This document shows positions 1 to 10,399 of a DNA stretch of 64,000 nt, piece by piece (the stretch's first letter is position 1; each line of letters begins with the position of its first letter). Position numbers and translations under genes: made by a program. A model generated the notes under the pieces. It saw only the letters and a program-made list of their open reading frames with translations. It had not been told where the DNA came from and made no database searches. Source of the DNA: Nectonema munidae (Eukaryota; Nematomorpha; Nectonematoida; Nectonematidae); the NCBI GenBank assembly GCA_030549495.1, contig JAUIRK010000119.1, positions 248,001 through 312,000 on the forward strand, given 5' to 3'.

Positions 1-1
1 T

Positions 2-487
2 AAACCACACACGCGTGCTAAAGATGTGGTGAAGCGTATGCGAGATAAGAATCCACTGCGCTCACAAACGCGTAATGCAACATGTGTTAATCTTTCTTCG
101 CATAGTTATGCTCTAAAATCAATCAATAATGTAATTATCTTCGCACACTGTCGGTATAAATATAACGAATGCCCTTCGTTAAAAATTAAGGTTGTATCTA
201 AACTAAATAAAAGTAGACTACGATTATCCAACAAAACTCGTACATTCAATCGACAAAACCACACACGCGTGCAGAATTCACTGCGCTCACAAACGCGTAA
301 TGCAAAATGTGTTCATCTTTCTTCGCATAATTATGCTCTAAAATCAATCAATAATGTGATTTATTCTTCGCACACTGTCGGTATAATTTTTAACGAATGC
401 CCTTCGTTAAAAATTAGAAAGGTTGTATCTAAACTAAATAAAAGTAGACTACGATTATCAAACAAAACTCTTACATTTAATCGACAT
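2..487. repeat. Tandem duplication, unit about 230-254 bp
   Basis: Two adjacent copies start with the same CCACACACGCGTGC motif (at 5 and 259) and share the Cys-free reading seen in the spurious 164-aa frame. The first copy has about 25 extra bases near its start. The array may continue left of the window. No coding function is seen: the long frame exists only because the unit lacks stops. Confidence 0.85.
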
Positions 488-1955
488 TTTTCACTTGAAA
501 AAAAATTTAAAATTTATTAGAAAAATATTATACTGACCTCTACTGACCCATAAAAAGTAAAAAATATATATTAATTTTCGACAGTTTTATTTAACTATAA
601 CATTTTAAAATGTTAAAACCCATATTCTACCTTTGTGAATATAAAATTTTGAAGAAATAATATATAAACTCATCACGTTAATTATTGGTATTTTTTGAAA
701 CTAGATAAAAGTTGACTGACCTCACATAAAAGCGGATTTTGAAAAAATAAAAATATATTTATTTGTAAAACCTAACGTATTTTACCCACAAAGAGTATAG
801 CTTCAAATCTTGTACATTCGATCAACATTTTTCACTTCAAAAATAATTTTAAATTTATTAGAAAAACATTATACTGACCTATACTACTGACCCATAAAAA
901 GTAAAAAATATATATTAATTTTCGACAGTTTTCTTCAACTATGAAATTTTAAAATGTAAAAAATCATATTTTACCTTTGTGAATATAAAATATTGAAAAA
1001 ATATTATATAAATTAAGAACGTTAATTATTATTGGTATTTTTTGAAACTAGATAAAACTTGACTGACCTCACATAAAAGCAGATTTTGGAAAAATGAAAA
1101 TATATTTATTTGTATAACCTAGCCTATGTTAACCACAAAGAGTATACCTTTCCAATGATACCATTTTCATTTAATTTTTTTTTTAAAAAAGACACATTAT
1201 GCTTAAACAAAAAGGTGGTCCGTAATTTTTTCAAAAATTTAGACAAAATTTTTCGAAGTAATGTCCATTTATTAAAATTTTTTAAAACTTTTGCAAAAAT
1301 TAATTATTCTAGAGTATGTAGCAAACGATAAGCTTTCTAATGATATATATATCATAAAAAAGAAATATTGAAAAACAGTTGAATTCTTTCTTCAAATCAA
1401 ACAAGTAAAAATTTCCAAAAAGTAGTAAAGTAAAAAATATATATTAATTTTCGACAGTTTTCTTCAACTATGAAATTTTAAAATGTAAAAAATCATATTT
1501 TACCTTTGTGAATATAAAATATTGAAAAAATATTATATAAATTAAGAACGTTAATTATTATTGGTATTTTTTGAAACTAGATAAAACTTGACTGACCTCA
1601 CATAAAAGCAGATTTTGGAAAAATGAAAATATATTTATTTGTATAACCTAGCCTATGTTAACCACAAAGAGTATACCTTTCCAATGATATCATTTTCATT
1701 CAATTTTTTTTAAAAATCTTCACATTATGCGTAAACAAAAAGGTGGTCCGTAATTTTTTCAAAAATTTAGACAATATTTTTCGAAGTAAAGTCCATTTAT
1801 TAAAATTTGTTAAAACTTTTGCAAAAATAAATTATTCTAGAGTATGTAGCAAACGATAAGCTTTCTAATGATATATATATCATGAAAAAGAAATATTGAA
1901 AAACAGTTGAATTCTTTCTTCAAATCAAACAAGTAAAAATTTTCAAAAAGTAGTA
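486..1955. repeat. Satellite-like array, 341-bp and 538-bp units
   Basis: The segment starting at 486 is repeated at 827, a period of 341 bp. The longer segment 889-1426 is then repeated at 1427-1955, a period of 538 bp, almost without change. All units share the words ATTTTCGACAGTTTT and TGACTGACCTCACATAAAAG. Related units return at 3140-4165, so the family is both tandem and dispersed. There is no convincing gene: short frames here are repeat reading frames. Confidence 0.85.
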
Positions 1956-1980
1956 TTGGTAGTATTAGTATTATTATTAT

Positions 1981-2290
1981 TATATATTACATAAACATTT
2001 CAACCAATCATATAGTTTTTATGAAATAAAACTGCAATTTCAAAGTTAAATTTTTTGAACTTTTAGGTAGAATTTTTGAAATGTGGCTTTCAATATGTAT
2101 GTAAAATATTTTTTGAAAATTTTTATTTTAAGTATATTTTTTAAGCATTTTACGATTTACACATTTAAATATATAATAAGGCTGGCAAGTTTTGCGTGTT
2201 GTCTCCCCGGAGGTCTTGCCAGACCTCTGATAAGGCTGGCAAGTTTGGCGAGTTGTCTCCCCGGAGGTCTTGCCAGACCTCTGATATATA
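1981..2290. repeat. Dispersed repeat copy 1 with doubled hairpin
   Basis: Bases 1981-2193 match 7564-7776 with no visible difference or indel. The right part contains a 54-bp module with inverted ends (AGGCTGGCAAG and CTTGCCAGACCT around CTCCCCGGAG). It is present twice in tandem here and once in the second copy. I see no coding content. Confidence 0.9.
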
Positions 2291-2295
2291 TATAT

Positions 2296-2632
2296 CACCA
2301 ACCTGTATATTACGATGATTCTTCTCCAACCTGTATTCTACGATGATTCATCTCCAAACTATATACTACAATGATTCATCTCCAACCTGTATACTACGAT
2401 GATTCATCTCTAACCTGTATACTACGATGATTCGTCTTCAACCTGTATACTACGATGGTTTCTATTCCATGTACAAATAACTAGGGAGACAATGTTCAAC
2501 TTTCTGTTCACATTCTGCTAGATGTAAGATTTGATATACCTCATTCGGGGAGACGATGCTACTACCTATATACATTATACCTGTATACTACGATGGTTCA
2601 TCTCCAACCTGTATACCGCGATAATTCATATC
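2296..2632. repeat. 28-bp minisatellite
   Basis: About six head-to-tail copies of a 28-bp unit beginning AACCTGTATACTACGATGAT fill 2296-2467. After unrelated sequence with two GGGAGACRATG words, about two degenerate copies follow at 2577-2632. Confidence 0.85.
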
Positions 2633-2943
2633 AAAGAATCGAAAAATATTCTTTAAAAAATCAAAAAATATCAAACTTTCTATTCATATTTTGCTACCTC
2701 ATACGATGTTACAAAAGTTATTACCTATACTTTGCAATTTGCACGATTTTAAATATTATATTTGTCAAATAATCAAAATAAAATTCTGTAATCAAAGAAT
2801 CGAAAAATATTCTTTAAAAAATCAAAAAATATCAAACTTTCTGTTCATATTTTGCTACCTCATACGATGTTACAAAAGTTATTACCTATACTTTGCAATT
2901 TGCACGATTTTAAATATTATATTTGTCGAATAATCAAAGAATC
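2632..2943. repeat. 161-bp tandem duplication
   Basis: The segment starting CAAAGAATCGAAAAATATTC at 2632 is repeated at 2793, and its first bases occur a third time near 2935. The copies are nearly identical, so the duplication is recent. Confidence 0.85.
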
Positions 2944-3135
2944 GAAAAATGTTCAAATCAAAAAATATTTATTCTTTTTAAATATATCGTTGGCTCCCCT
3001 TACTTTTAGTTTCGTATGTGCATAATTTGATAAAAATTAATTATTAAAGACTAGGTTTATCTTTCAATTTTAAAAGTAAGGGGAGCCAACGATATATTTA
3101 AAAAGAATAAATATTTTTTGATTTGAACATTTTTC
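2944..3135. repeat. Perfect 65-bp inverted repeat, 62-bp loop
   Basis: Bases 2944-3008 are the exact reverse complement of 3071-3135, with a 62-base spacer. The inner ends carry GGGGAGCCAACG. An RNA read through it would fold into an uninterrupted 65-bp hairpin. It lies between tandem arrays and could be a MITE or foldback core. No target duplication is recognised. Confidence 0.95.
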
Positions 3136-3139
3136 TCAT

Positions 3140-4165
3140 TCATTTCTGAATATATTTATTTGTAAAACCTAGCCTATTTTACCCACAAAGAGTATAGCTT
3201 CAAATCTTGTACATTCGATCAACATTTTTCACTTCAAAAATAATTTAAAATTTATTAGAAAAATATTATACTGACCTATACTACTGACCCATAAAAAGTA
3301 AAAAATAAATATTAATTTTCGACAGTTTTATTTAACTATGACATTTTAAAATGTTAAAAACCATATTCTACCTTTGTGAATATAAAATTTTGAAGAAATA
3401 ATATATAAACTCATCACGTTAATTATTGGTATTTTTTGAAACTAGATAAAAGTTGACTGACCTCACATAAAAGCGGATTTTGGAAAAATAAAAATATATT
3501 TATTTGTAAAACCTAGCCTATTTTACCCAGAAAGAGTATAGCTTCAAATCTTGTACATTCGATCAACATTTTTCACTTTAAAAATAATTTTAAATTTATT
3601 AGAAAAACATTATACTGACCTGTACTACTGACCCATAAAAAGTAAAAAATATATATTAATTTTCGACAGTTTTCTTCAACTATCAAATTTTAAAATGTAA
3701 AAAATCATATTTTACCTTTGAGAATATAAAATATTGAAAAAATATTATATAAATTAAGAACGTTAATTATTATTGGTATTTTTTGAAACTAGATAAAACT
3801 TGACTGACCTCACATAAAAGCAGATTTTGGAAAAATGAAAATATATTTATTTGTATAACCTATGTTAACCACAAAGAGTATACCTTTCCAATGATATCAT
3901 TTTCATTCAATTTTTTTTTTAAAATCTTCACATTATGCTTAAATAAAAAGGTGGTCCGTAATTTTTTCAAAAATTTAGACAAAATTTTTCGAAGTAAAGT
4001 CCATTTATTAAAATTTGTTAAAACTTTTGCAAAAATAAATTATTCTAGAGTATGTAGCAAACGATAAGCTTTCTAATGATATATATATCATGAAAAAGAA
4101 ATATTGAAAAACAGTTTAATTCTTTCTGCAAATCAAACAAGTAAAAATTTGCAAAAAGTAGTATT
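3140..4165. repeat. Second block of 341/538-bp satellite-like units
   Basis: Units of the 486-1955 array return here in the same order: one 341-type unit, then a 538-type unit ending with AAAAAGTAGTATTGGTA. Divergence from the first block is a few percent by eye. Confidence 0.85.
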
Positions 4166-4166
4166 G

Positions 4167-4167
<1 letters not shown>

Positions 4168-4222
<55 letters not shown>
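4168..4222. repeat. (ATT)n microsatellite
   Basis: About 18 uninterrupted TAT/ATT triplets. The poly-Leu and poly-Asn frames read through it on the two strands are artefacts. Confidence 0.97.
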
Positions 4223-4224
<2 letters not shown>

Positions 4225-4339
4225 TAGACGGTCCCTGTGTTTGGTCTCTCGCTTCGCTCGAGACCTGTTTGGATTCTAGCATCTCAAAAAGATAGCACGC
4301 CACATTATACCACGTATGACACATCATTGCTACCTTTAA

Positions 4340-5327
4340 TCTAGGACGTGTGACAGATCATTGGTACCGCGTGATCCTAGGACGTGTGACAGATCATTGG
4401 TACTGTGATTCTAGGACGTGTGACAGATCATTGGTACTGTGATTCTAGGACGTGTGACAGATCATTAGTACCGCGTGATCCTAGGTCCTGTGAAAGATCA
4501 TTGGTACCGCGTGATCTTAGTTCCTGTGAAAGATCATTGGTACTGTGATTCATAGGTCCAGTTAAAGATCATTGGTACCGCATGATTCTAGGACGTGTGA
4601 AATATCATTGATACCGCGTGATCCTAGGTCCTGTGAAAGATCATTGATACCGCGTGATCCTAGGTCCTGTGAAAGATCATTGGTACTGTGATTCATAGGT
4701 CCAGTTAAAGATCATTGGTACCGCGTGATTCTAGGTCCAGTTAAAGATCATTGGTACCGCGTGATTCTAGGACGTGTGAAAGATCATTGGTCCCGCTTGA
4801 TCCTAGGTCCTGTGAAAGATCATTGGTACTGTGATTCATATGTCCAGTTAAAGATCATTGGTAGCGCGTGATTCTAGGTCCAGTTAAAGATCATTGGTAT
4901 CGCGTGATCCTAGGTCCAGTTAAAGATCATTTGTACCGCGTGATTCTAGGTCCAGTTACCGCGTAATCCTAAATCCTGTGAAAGATCATTGTTGGTACCG
5001 CGTGATTCTAGGTCCAGTTAAAGATCATTGGTATCGGGTGGACGCCACATTCTAGGACGTGTGACAGATCATTGGTACCGCGTGATCCTAGGACGTGTGA
5101 CAGATCATTGGTACCGCGTGATTCTAGGACGTGTGAAAGATCATTGGTACCGCGTGATCCTAGGTCCTGTGAAAGATCATTGGTACTGTGATTCTAGGAC
5201 GTGTGACAGATCATTGGTACCGCGTGATTCTAGGACGTGTGACAGATCATTGGTACCGCGTGATTATAGGACGTGTGACAGATCATTGGTACCGCGTGAT
5301 TCTAGGACGTGTGAAAGATCATTGATA
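4340..5327. repeat. 36-bp minisatellite array
   Basis: About 27 copies of a unit of 34-36 bp with the core GACAGATCATTGGTACCGCG. Variants differ in the first half (ACGTGTGACAG, TCCTGTGAAAG, TCCAGTTAAAG) and in CCGCGTGATT versus the shorter CTGTGATT. These variants recur in a higher-order pattern. It is much richer in G+C than its flanks. The 123-aa frame over its right part is a repeat frame. Confidence 0.93.
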
Positions 5328-5999
5328 CAAAAAAAAATCAAAATTTATAAATTAAGAAAAACAACTTTAATAAAGAATCTTGTTTTATTAAAAATATAGA
5401 TTTGAAATAGTAGTCATATAAATTTATTATCTTTCTTGGGAAGAATGAATAAACCCATCATCAGCCATTAATTGAATTTGATGATATTGAGAATGTAAAA
5501 TTTTTTTAATGCAAATGAATTTTTTTGATTGGTTAAAATAAGTACATTATGCACGTATATACAAAATATACAAATATATATATGAATTTTTTTGAATAAA
5601 AAGATTTATGGTAATATAAAGTTAATATTGTTATTCAGAATGATAAGAGGATTCTAAAAATATATAAAACTTGATTTTTGGTTGAATATATGAGAAGTGA
5701 TAAAAGTCATATTTTGAGCGCGCTGAAAAGGCCTAAAAAATCGAAAAATTGAAAAATACAAAAAAAAGTAAAATTTAAAAGCGTATTCTGATAGAGTTTG
5801 ATACGATGATTCCAAATATGTAATTTGTTTGAAATGAATCGAAAGATTTTTTAAATTTTTTTGAGGTCAAAGTTGACTTTATTGTCATTTTATCAAGTTC
5901 AAAGGCTAAAAAAAGTATTTAAAAAATGTTTAATTTAAAATATTTTTACATTTTCGTAATCAGTATAAAATTTGCTTTAAAATGAAATAATAAAATTTT
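5328..5999. other. AT-rich spacer, no feature seen
   Basis: Low-complexity A/T-rich sequence between two tandem arrays. I see no gene, RNA or transposon end. Confidence 0.6.
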
Positions 6000-6965
6000 T
6001 CTTATTTTATAATATTTTTTCCCTGAAATATAAAATTTTTTCTTATGTTTAAATATCAATTATATATTATGAATGTGAAAAAAAATTGAAAAAATAATTT
6101 TATTCTTCATTTTACACGCTAAAATATAGTAAAAAATGTCAAAAATGTGCATATTGTTCAAGGTGTTATAAAAAATTTTTTTGGATTTATTTGAAAACTA
6201 AAAATAATTTAAAATGTAGGTAAAAGGGTGCTCTTTAAGATAGGCATGGTTTAAAATGATTTTTAAAAAATTTCTGGCATTTTTGTTCTATAGTTAAATT
6301 ATTAAAATTTAGACAAAAAAAATTTTTTTTTTTAAAATAAAAATAATTTTTTCCAAATTTTTTCACCATAGTGTGTTTAAATATCAGTTATATTTTATGA
6401 ATGTGCAAAAAAAATTGAAAAAAAAATTTAAATCTTTATTTTACACGCTAAAATATAGTGAAAAATGGCAAAATTGTGCATATTGTTCAAGGAGTTATAA
6501 AAAAAATTTTGAATTTTTTTGAAAACTAAAAATAATTCAAAAATGTAGGTAAAAGGATGTTTTTTAAGATAGACATGGTTTAAAATGATTTTAAAAAAAT
6601 TTCTCGCATAAAGTTTTGTTGCAAAGTTAAATTTTGGAAATTTAGACAAAAAATTTTTTTTTAAAAAATCAAAAAAAATTTTTCCTAATTTTTTCACCAT
6701 AATGTGTTTAAATATAAGTTATATTTTATGAATGTGCAAAAAAAATTTAAAAAAAATTTAAATCTTCATTTTACACGCTAAAATATAGTGAAAAATGGCA
6801 AAAATGTGCATGTTGTTCAAGGGGTTATAAAAAAAATTTTTGAATTTTTTGAAAACTAAAAATAATTGAAAAATGTGGGTAAAAGGATGCTCTTTAAGAT
6901 GCGCATGGTTTAAATGTTTAAAAAAAAAATTCTCGCATAACATTTTGTTTCAAGCAAAAAATGTG
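6000..6965. repeat. About 330-bp tandem repeat, three diverged units
   Basis: The word GAATGTGMAAAAAAAATT recurs near 6070, 6400 and 6730. It is followed each time by TTTACACGCTAAAATATAGT and later by GGTAAAAGGRTG. The units have diverged more than those of the left arrays. Similar 61- to 90-aa minus-strand frames are products of the repeat. Confidence 0.8.
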
Positions 6966-7229
6966 GTGATTTTAAGCATAATTTTTTGGACAAAATTGTG
7001 GAAAATGAAAAAAATATATGAAAAATAGAGATTTTTCAAAAATTTCAATTATTAAAATAAAATATAACTCAATCTGCATCCTTTCACAAAAATAATAAAA
7101 AAAAAATTTTTTTACTTGCATGAGTAAAATTTGATTAAAAATGTGAAAAATTGTGATTTTTGAGACGCGCACACGAAAAAATGAAAATAAAAAAGAGAAA
7201 TTTTTTGGGCAATTATTATTCATAATAAT

Positions 7230-7489
7230 GTTTAGTTTAATGTGATTGGTGTGAATTTAAAAAAAAATTATCCTAAGCCCAAAATGCCCAAAAAAGCCAA
7301 AATTTGCATCTCTGCCTCGGGCGATTGCAGAGAATTTGGTGTGATGATACAATCACGCACACACGCAGAATCCAAAATGAGGTGGATACGTGAAAAAAAA
7401 AAGGGAAAAAGCCGCCTTCATCGCAAAACTTTTGCGCTTCAAAGTGTAAAAGTGTGGTAAAAGTTACGCAAAAAAGTGAAATATACCTA
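7230..7489. other. Short GC-richer spacer, nothing recognised
   Basis: A stretch of about 250 bp with more G+C than its surroundings. A 72-aa plus-strand frame (7242-7460) is basic and matches no family I know. It has no supporting splice or start context, so I do not call a gene. Confidence 0.4.

Positions 7490-7491
<2 letters not shown>

Positions 7492-7524
<33 letters not shown>
7492..7524. repeat. (AT)n microsatellite
   Basis: Uninterrupted AT dinucleotides, about 16 units. Confidence 0.95.
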
Positions 7525-7527
<3 letters not shown>

Positions 7528-7563
7528 TCGCTATACCTGCGTTAATATTATTATATAATAGAT

Positions 7564-7824
7564 TATATATTACATAAACATTTCAACCAATCATATAGTT
7601 TTTATGAAATAAAACTGCAATTTCAAAGTTAAATTTTTTGAACTTTTAGGTAGAATTTTTGAAATGTGGCTTTCAATATGTATGTAAAATATTTTTTGAA
7701 AATTTTTATTTTAAGTATATTTTTTAAGCATTTTACGATTTACACATTTAAATATATAATAAGGCTGGCAAGTTTGGCAAGTTGTCTCCCCGGAGGTATT
7801 GCCAGACCTCTGATATATATATAT
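7564..7824. repeat. Dispersed repeat copy 2 with single hairpin
   Basis: Matches 1981-2193 without visible change over 213 bp, in the same direction. It then has one copy of the 54-bp GGCTGGCAAG...CTTGCCAGACC hairpin module and a short AT run. See the copy at 1981. Confidence 0.9.
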
Positions 7825-7844
7825 GTGTACAATTTTTTTTTATA

Positions 7845-8062
7845 AGTATTTAAATAAAAATTCCAATTTTGTAAATAGCTGTCATATTTAAACCATTTTT
7901 TGACAGTTTTGATTGATTTCCATTTTTAAATTTAGCATATTGAAAATGGGTATATAAGTGTAAAATACTTTTTATAAGTGTCACAGTAAAAATTTTAATT
8001 TTGAAATAAACTGTCATATTTAGATCATTTTTTGACATGTTTGATTGATTTTCATAAATAAT
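7845..8062. repeat. About 130-bp tandem duplication with TTTGATTGATTT motif
   Basis: Two diverged units each carry CATTTTTTGACA followed by GTTTGATTGATTT. A related shorter motif is tandemly repeated at 53138-53196, so this is one dispersed family. Confidence 0.65.
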
Positions 8063-8255
8063 GAACATTACCACTAGATTTAGGATATCTGGAATATATA
8101 TTTATAACACTAAAATATGGGTATAAAATGCTTAAAATCTAAGAAAAACTACGGTTTCTGGACTTCCGGTATTAGATTTGAGGGCTAATTGTACAAAGAT
8201 TGAATTGCCTTGAGGCGGAATTAACGTGCTCCTTATATTCAACGTCTAAAATTTG

Positions 8256-8720
8256 GGTTCTTAGTCAAAAGGGCCGAAAACCAAAACGACCGAAAAATTT
8301 TAATTTATTTTTAACTAATTTAAATACTTTTTAAATACTATACAATTTATTTTATATCAAAATTTTGAAAATAAGTTTTTTTTTTAATAAAATCATCAAT
8401 TTTTTAGGATCGTTACATAAGTAAATATAGTCTTTTTATACTCAATTCCCATGTTTTTTGAATTAAAGACCAATAAAACTTTTTTTAGAAAATTGGCAAT
8501 AACCAGAAAGGCTAAAATAAAAAAAGACGGGTTTTAAGTGAAATTATTTTTACTAAAAAATCTAAATAGAAAGAAAATTTTGAGGTGTTTTTGTTTTCGG
8601 CCATTTTGGTTTTTAGCCATTTTAGTTTCGGCCCTCTTTGTTCAATTCAGCCATTTTGGTTTAAGGCCCTTTTGCTTTCGGCCATTTTGTTTTTCGGCCC
8701 TTTTAACCTGACTTCTATGG
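8256..8720. mobile_element. Foldback element with GGCCGAAAACCAAAA modules
   Basis: The left end reads GGTTCTTAGTC then AAAAGGGCCGAAAACCAAAA. The right part (8594-8720) is a run of about seven degenerate 16-17-bp modules of type TTTCGGCCATTTTGG, inverted relative to the left. The tips GGTTCTTAGTC and CCATAGAAGTC are only partly alike. The flanks AAAATTTG (8248-8255) and AAAATTTT (8721-8728) match 7 of 8 and may be a decayed target duplication. The interior is noncoding and AT-rich. The element is nonautonomous. Confidence 0.7.
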
Positions 8721-8899
8721 AAAATTTTGTAGTTCCTAAGTGAAAATGAAGAGTAAAATCAGTAATTTCTCAAAATATATTTTTTCAAGATTCTATAATT
8801 TCTCTCTGTTTAGGTAAAATGTCCATTTTTTTTTTAAATTTAGGTTGACAGATCTGTAATTACTGAACATATTCCTCACCCTCCTAATATTTCAATTGC

Positions 8900-10396
8900 C
8901 AATATATTTTATATCTATTGATGCTTGAATTTTTATTTCTTCAATTTAAAGCCCAAAATGGGTGTAAAAAACGAAATACGAAAATTTATATATTGAATAT
9001 TAATTCACATCTCAATGGAGAAGAAAAACCACAATGTGTAATTCGTTCAAACGCTTTATCAAATAACTCATTGAAGCCTAAAAAGTCAAAGCAAGATTTG
9101 CTAAACGTTCATCCTCAATACAAGGAAATGGAAAAAACATTTTTTGAGCGTCATAGAAATGCTCTTGAAAGTATGAAATTGGATTCAATGGAAATTCAAG
9201 AATCAATTCGAAAGCTCATTTTCATATATTGTAGACCTGGAGATTTGAAAACAAAAAAAACTGCACTAAAATGGAGAAGCGTTGATTAAACCCTGTGCTC
9301 TTAAAATCGTGGAAATAGTGTTGGAAAGTGGGTTGGAGAAAAAACTTGCTGCAGTTTCATTATCAGACAGTACAGTTGAAAGAAGAATCAGTGACATAGC
9401 AACTGATATCAGAGATCAATTTGCGCAATAGATCAATTTGGGTTATATTCAATTCAACTTGATGTAACATCGTGCTCTCAATTGATGGCTTTTGCAAGAT
9501 ATGTTCACTCAAGTTCGTTAAGAGGAATTTCTCTTTTGGTTTCCTCTTGAAGCAGCTACAAAAGCCTCTAATATCATGCAAAACGTTTAATTTTTTATTA
9601 AACCAGAAAACCTTTCATGAAATCATATACAGTTGGGGCATCAGCTATGTTGGGTACCAAATCAGGATTCCAAGTTTCTTTAAAAAATCGAGCTCCACAA
9701 ATGCATTGTATGATTCACCGTCAGGCACTTGTTTCAAAAATACTCTCAGCTTCACTAAGGGATCAAATAATTCATATTGAGAATTATCTCAAAGGTGGAG
9801 ATCTAAAGTGACGTTTTTTCAAACAATTGTGTAATGCTATGGATGCTGACCATCTTCTACTTCTTTTTCACACAAATGTTCGGTGGCTCTCAAAAGGAAA
9901 TGTGGCACAACCGATATCTGAATTCCGAAATGAGCTTATTATTTTTTGAAGTTCAAGGCAAGATAGATTTATTTGCATGGCTGGCTAATGAGGGATGGAT
10001 AATGAAATTGACACATTTCGGTCATATTTTTCAACAACTTAATAAGCTTAATTTGCAAATGCAAGGAAAGATACTAATATCCAAAGGGAAGGAAAAAGTA
10101 AATATAAATAACGGTGCAATGTTTGAGAATCTGTCATCAGTTCTTGTTGATGGTGAAGAAAAAGTGCTTCCGCAGTTTCAAAAAATATTTCTTCCTCATT
10201 TGACATCACTTGAAAATGAGTTCAAAAGATATTTTCCAGAGGTTAGTGATGATGACTAGGATTTTGTCCGTGATCCATTAAAATTTTCAGCTGAAATTTT
10301 TAGACAGATCATTTTGGAAAAGGCAGAGAGGAGGAGAATTAAATTTTGATAAATGTAAAAAGGGGTTCTTCTGAGTAAAATTGATGAGAACTACTG
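8900..10396 (+). mobile_element. hAT transposon remnant, SCAND3/ZBED-like transposase
   Basis: Translated pieces in order on the plus strand resemble the hAT transposases related to vertebrate SCAND3/ZBED5-type proteins. There is a degraded BED finger (PQCV..., HPQY near 9031-9120), a LEKKLAAVSLSDSTVERRI stretch (9326-9390), a GASAMLGTKSGF catalytic-region motif (9632-9670) with HCMIHRQAL, an LLFHTNVRWLSKGNV block (9857-9905), and a C-terminal helix region to 10259. Reading moves between frames several times, with in-frame stops, so it is inactive. A hAT-type right terminus GATGAGAACTACTG ends at 10396, but no matching left end was found. Confidence 0.85.
9834..10259 (+). pseudogene. hAT transposase C-terminal half, broken
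   Basis: This is the longest surviving reading of the transposase at 8900-10396. It contains the RWLS region (split by a frame change near 9885) and the following region LRNELIIF...DLFAWLANEGWIMKLTHFGHIF. It then has a stretch like the family's LNKLNLQMQGK motif and an acidic tail ending EVSDDD. The catalytic DDE acidic residues and the C-terminal dimerisation block (hATC) are not both present, and the frame is closed by a stop at 10257-10259. It is a decayed transposase with no expected host function. Confidence 0.75.
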
Positions 10397-10399
10397 CTC

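Noticed and set aside
26-520. 164-aa repeat protein at the left edge
   Set aside because: It follows the tandem duplication exactly, the duplicated reading has no known domain, and the related satellite arrays beside it are noncoding.
4104-4327. Poly-Leu and poly-Asn frames on opposite strands
   Set aside because: Both are translations of the (ATT)n microsatellite at 4168-4222.
5028-5399. 123-aa frame with repeated Asp-His-Trp-Tyr motif
   Set aside because: It is the 36-bp minisatellite read in one frame (36 is divisible by 3). There is no start or splice support.
6428-7223. Three Phe/Lys-rich minus-strand frames of similar sequence
   Set aside because: They are copies of the about 330-bp tandem repeat, rich in A and T runs.
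1981-7824. LTR-type element bounded by the 213-bp direct repeats
   Set aside because: No TG...CA ends, no primer-binding site, no coding remains and no target duplication. The interval is tandem repeats.
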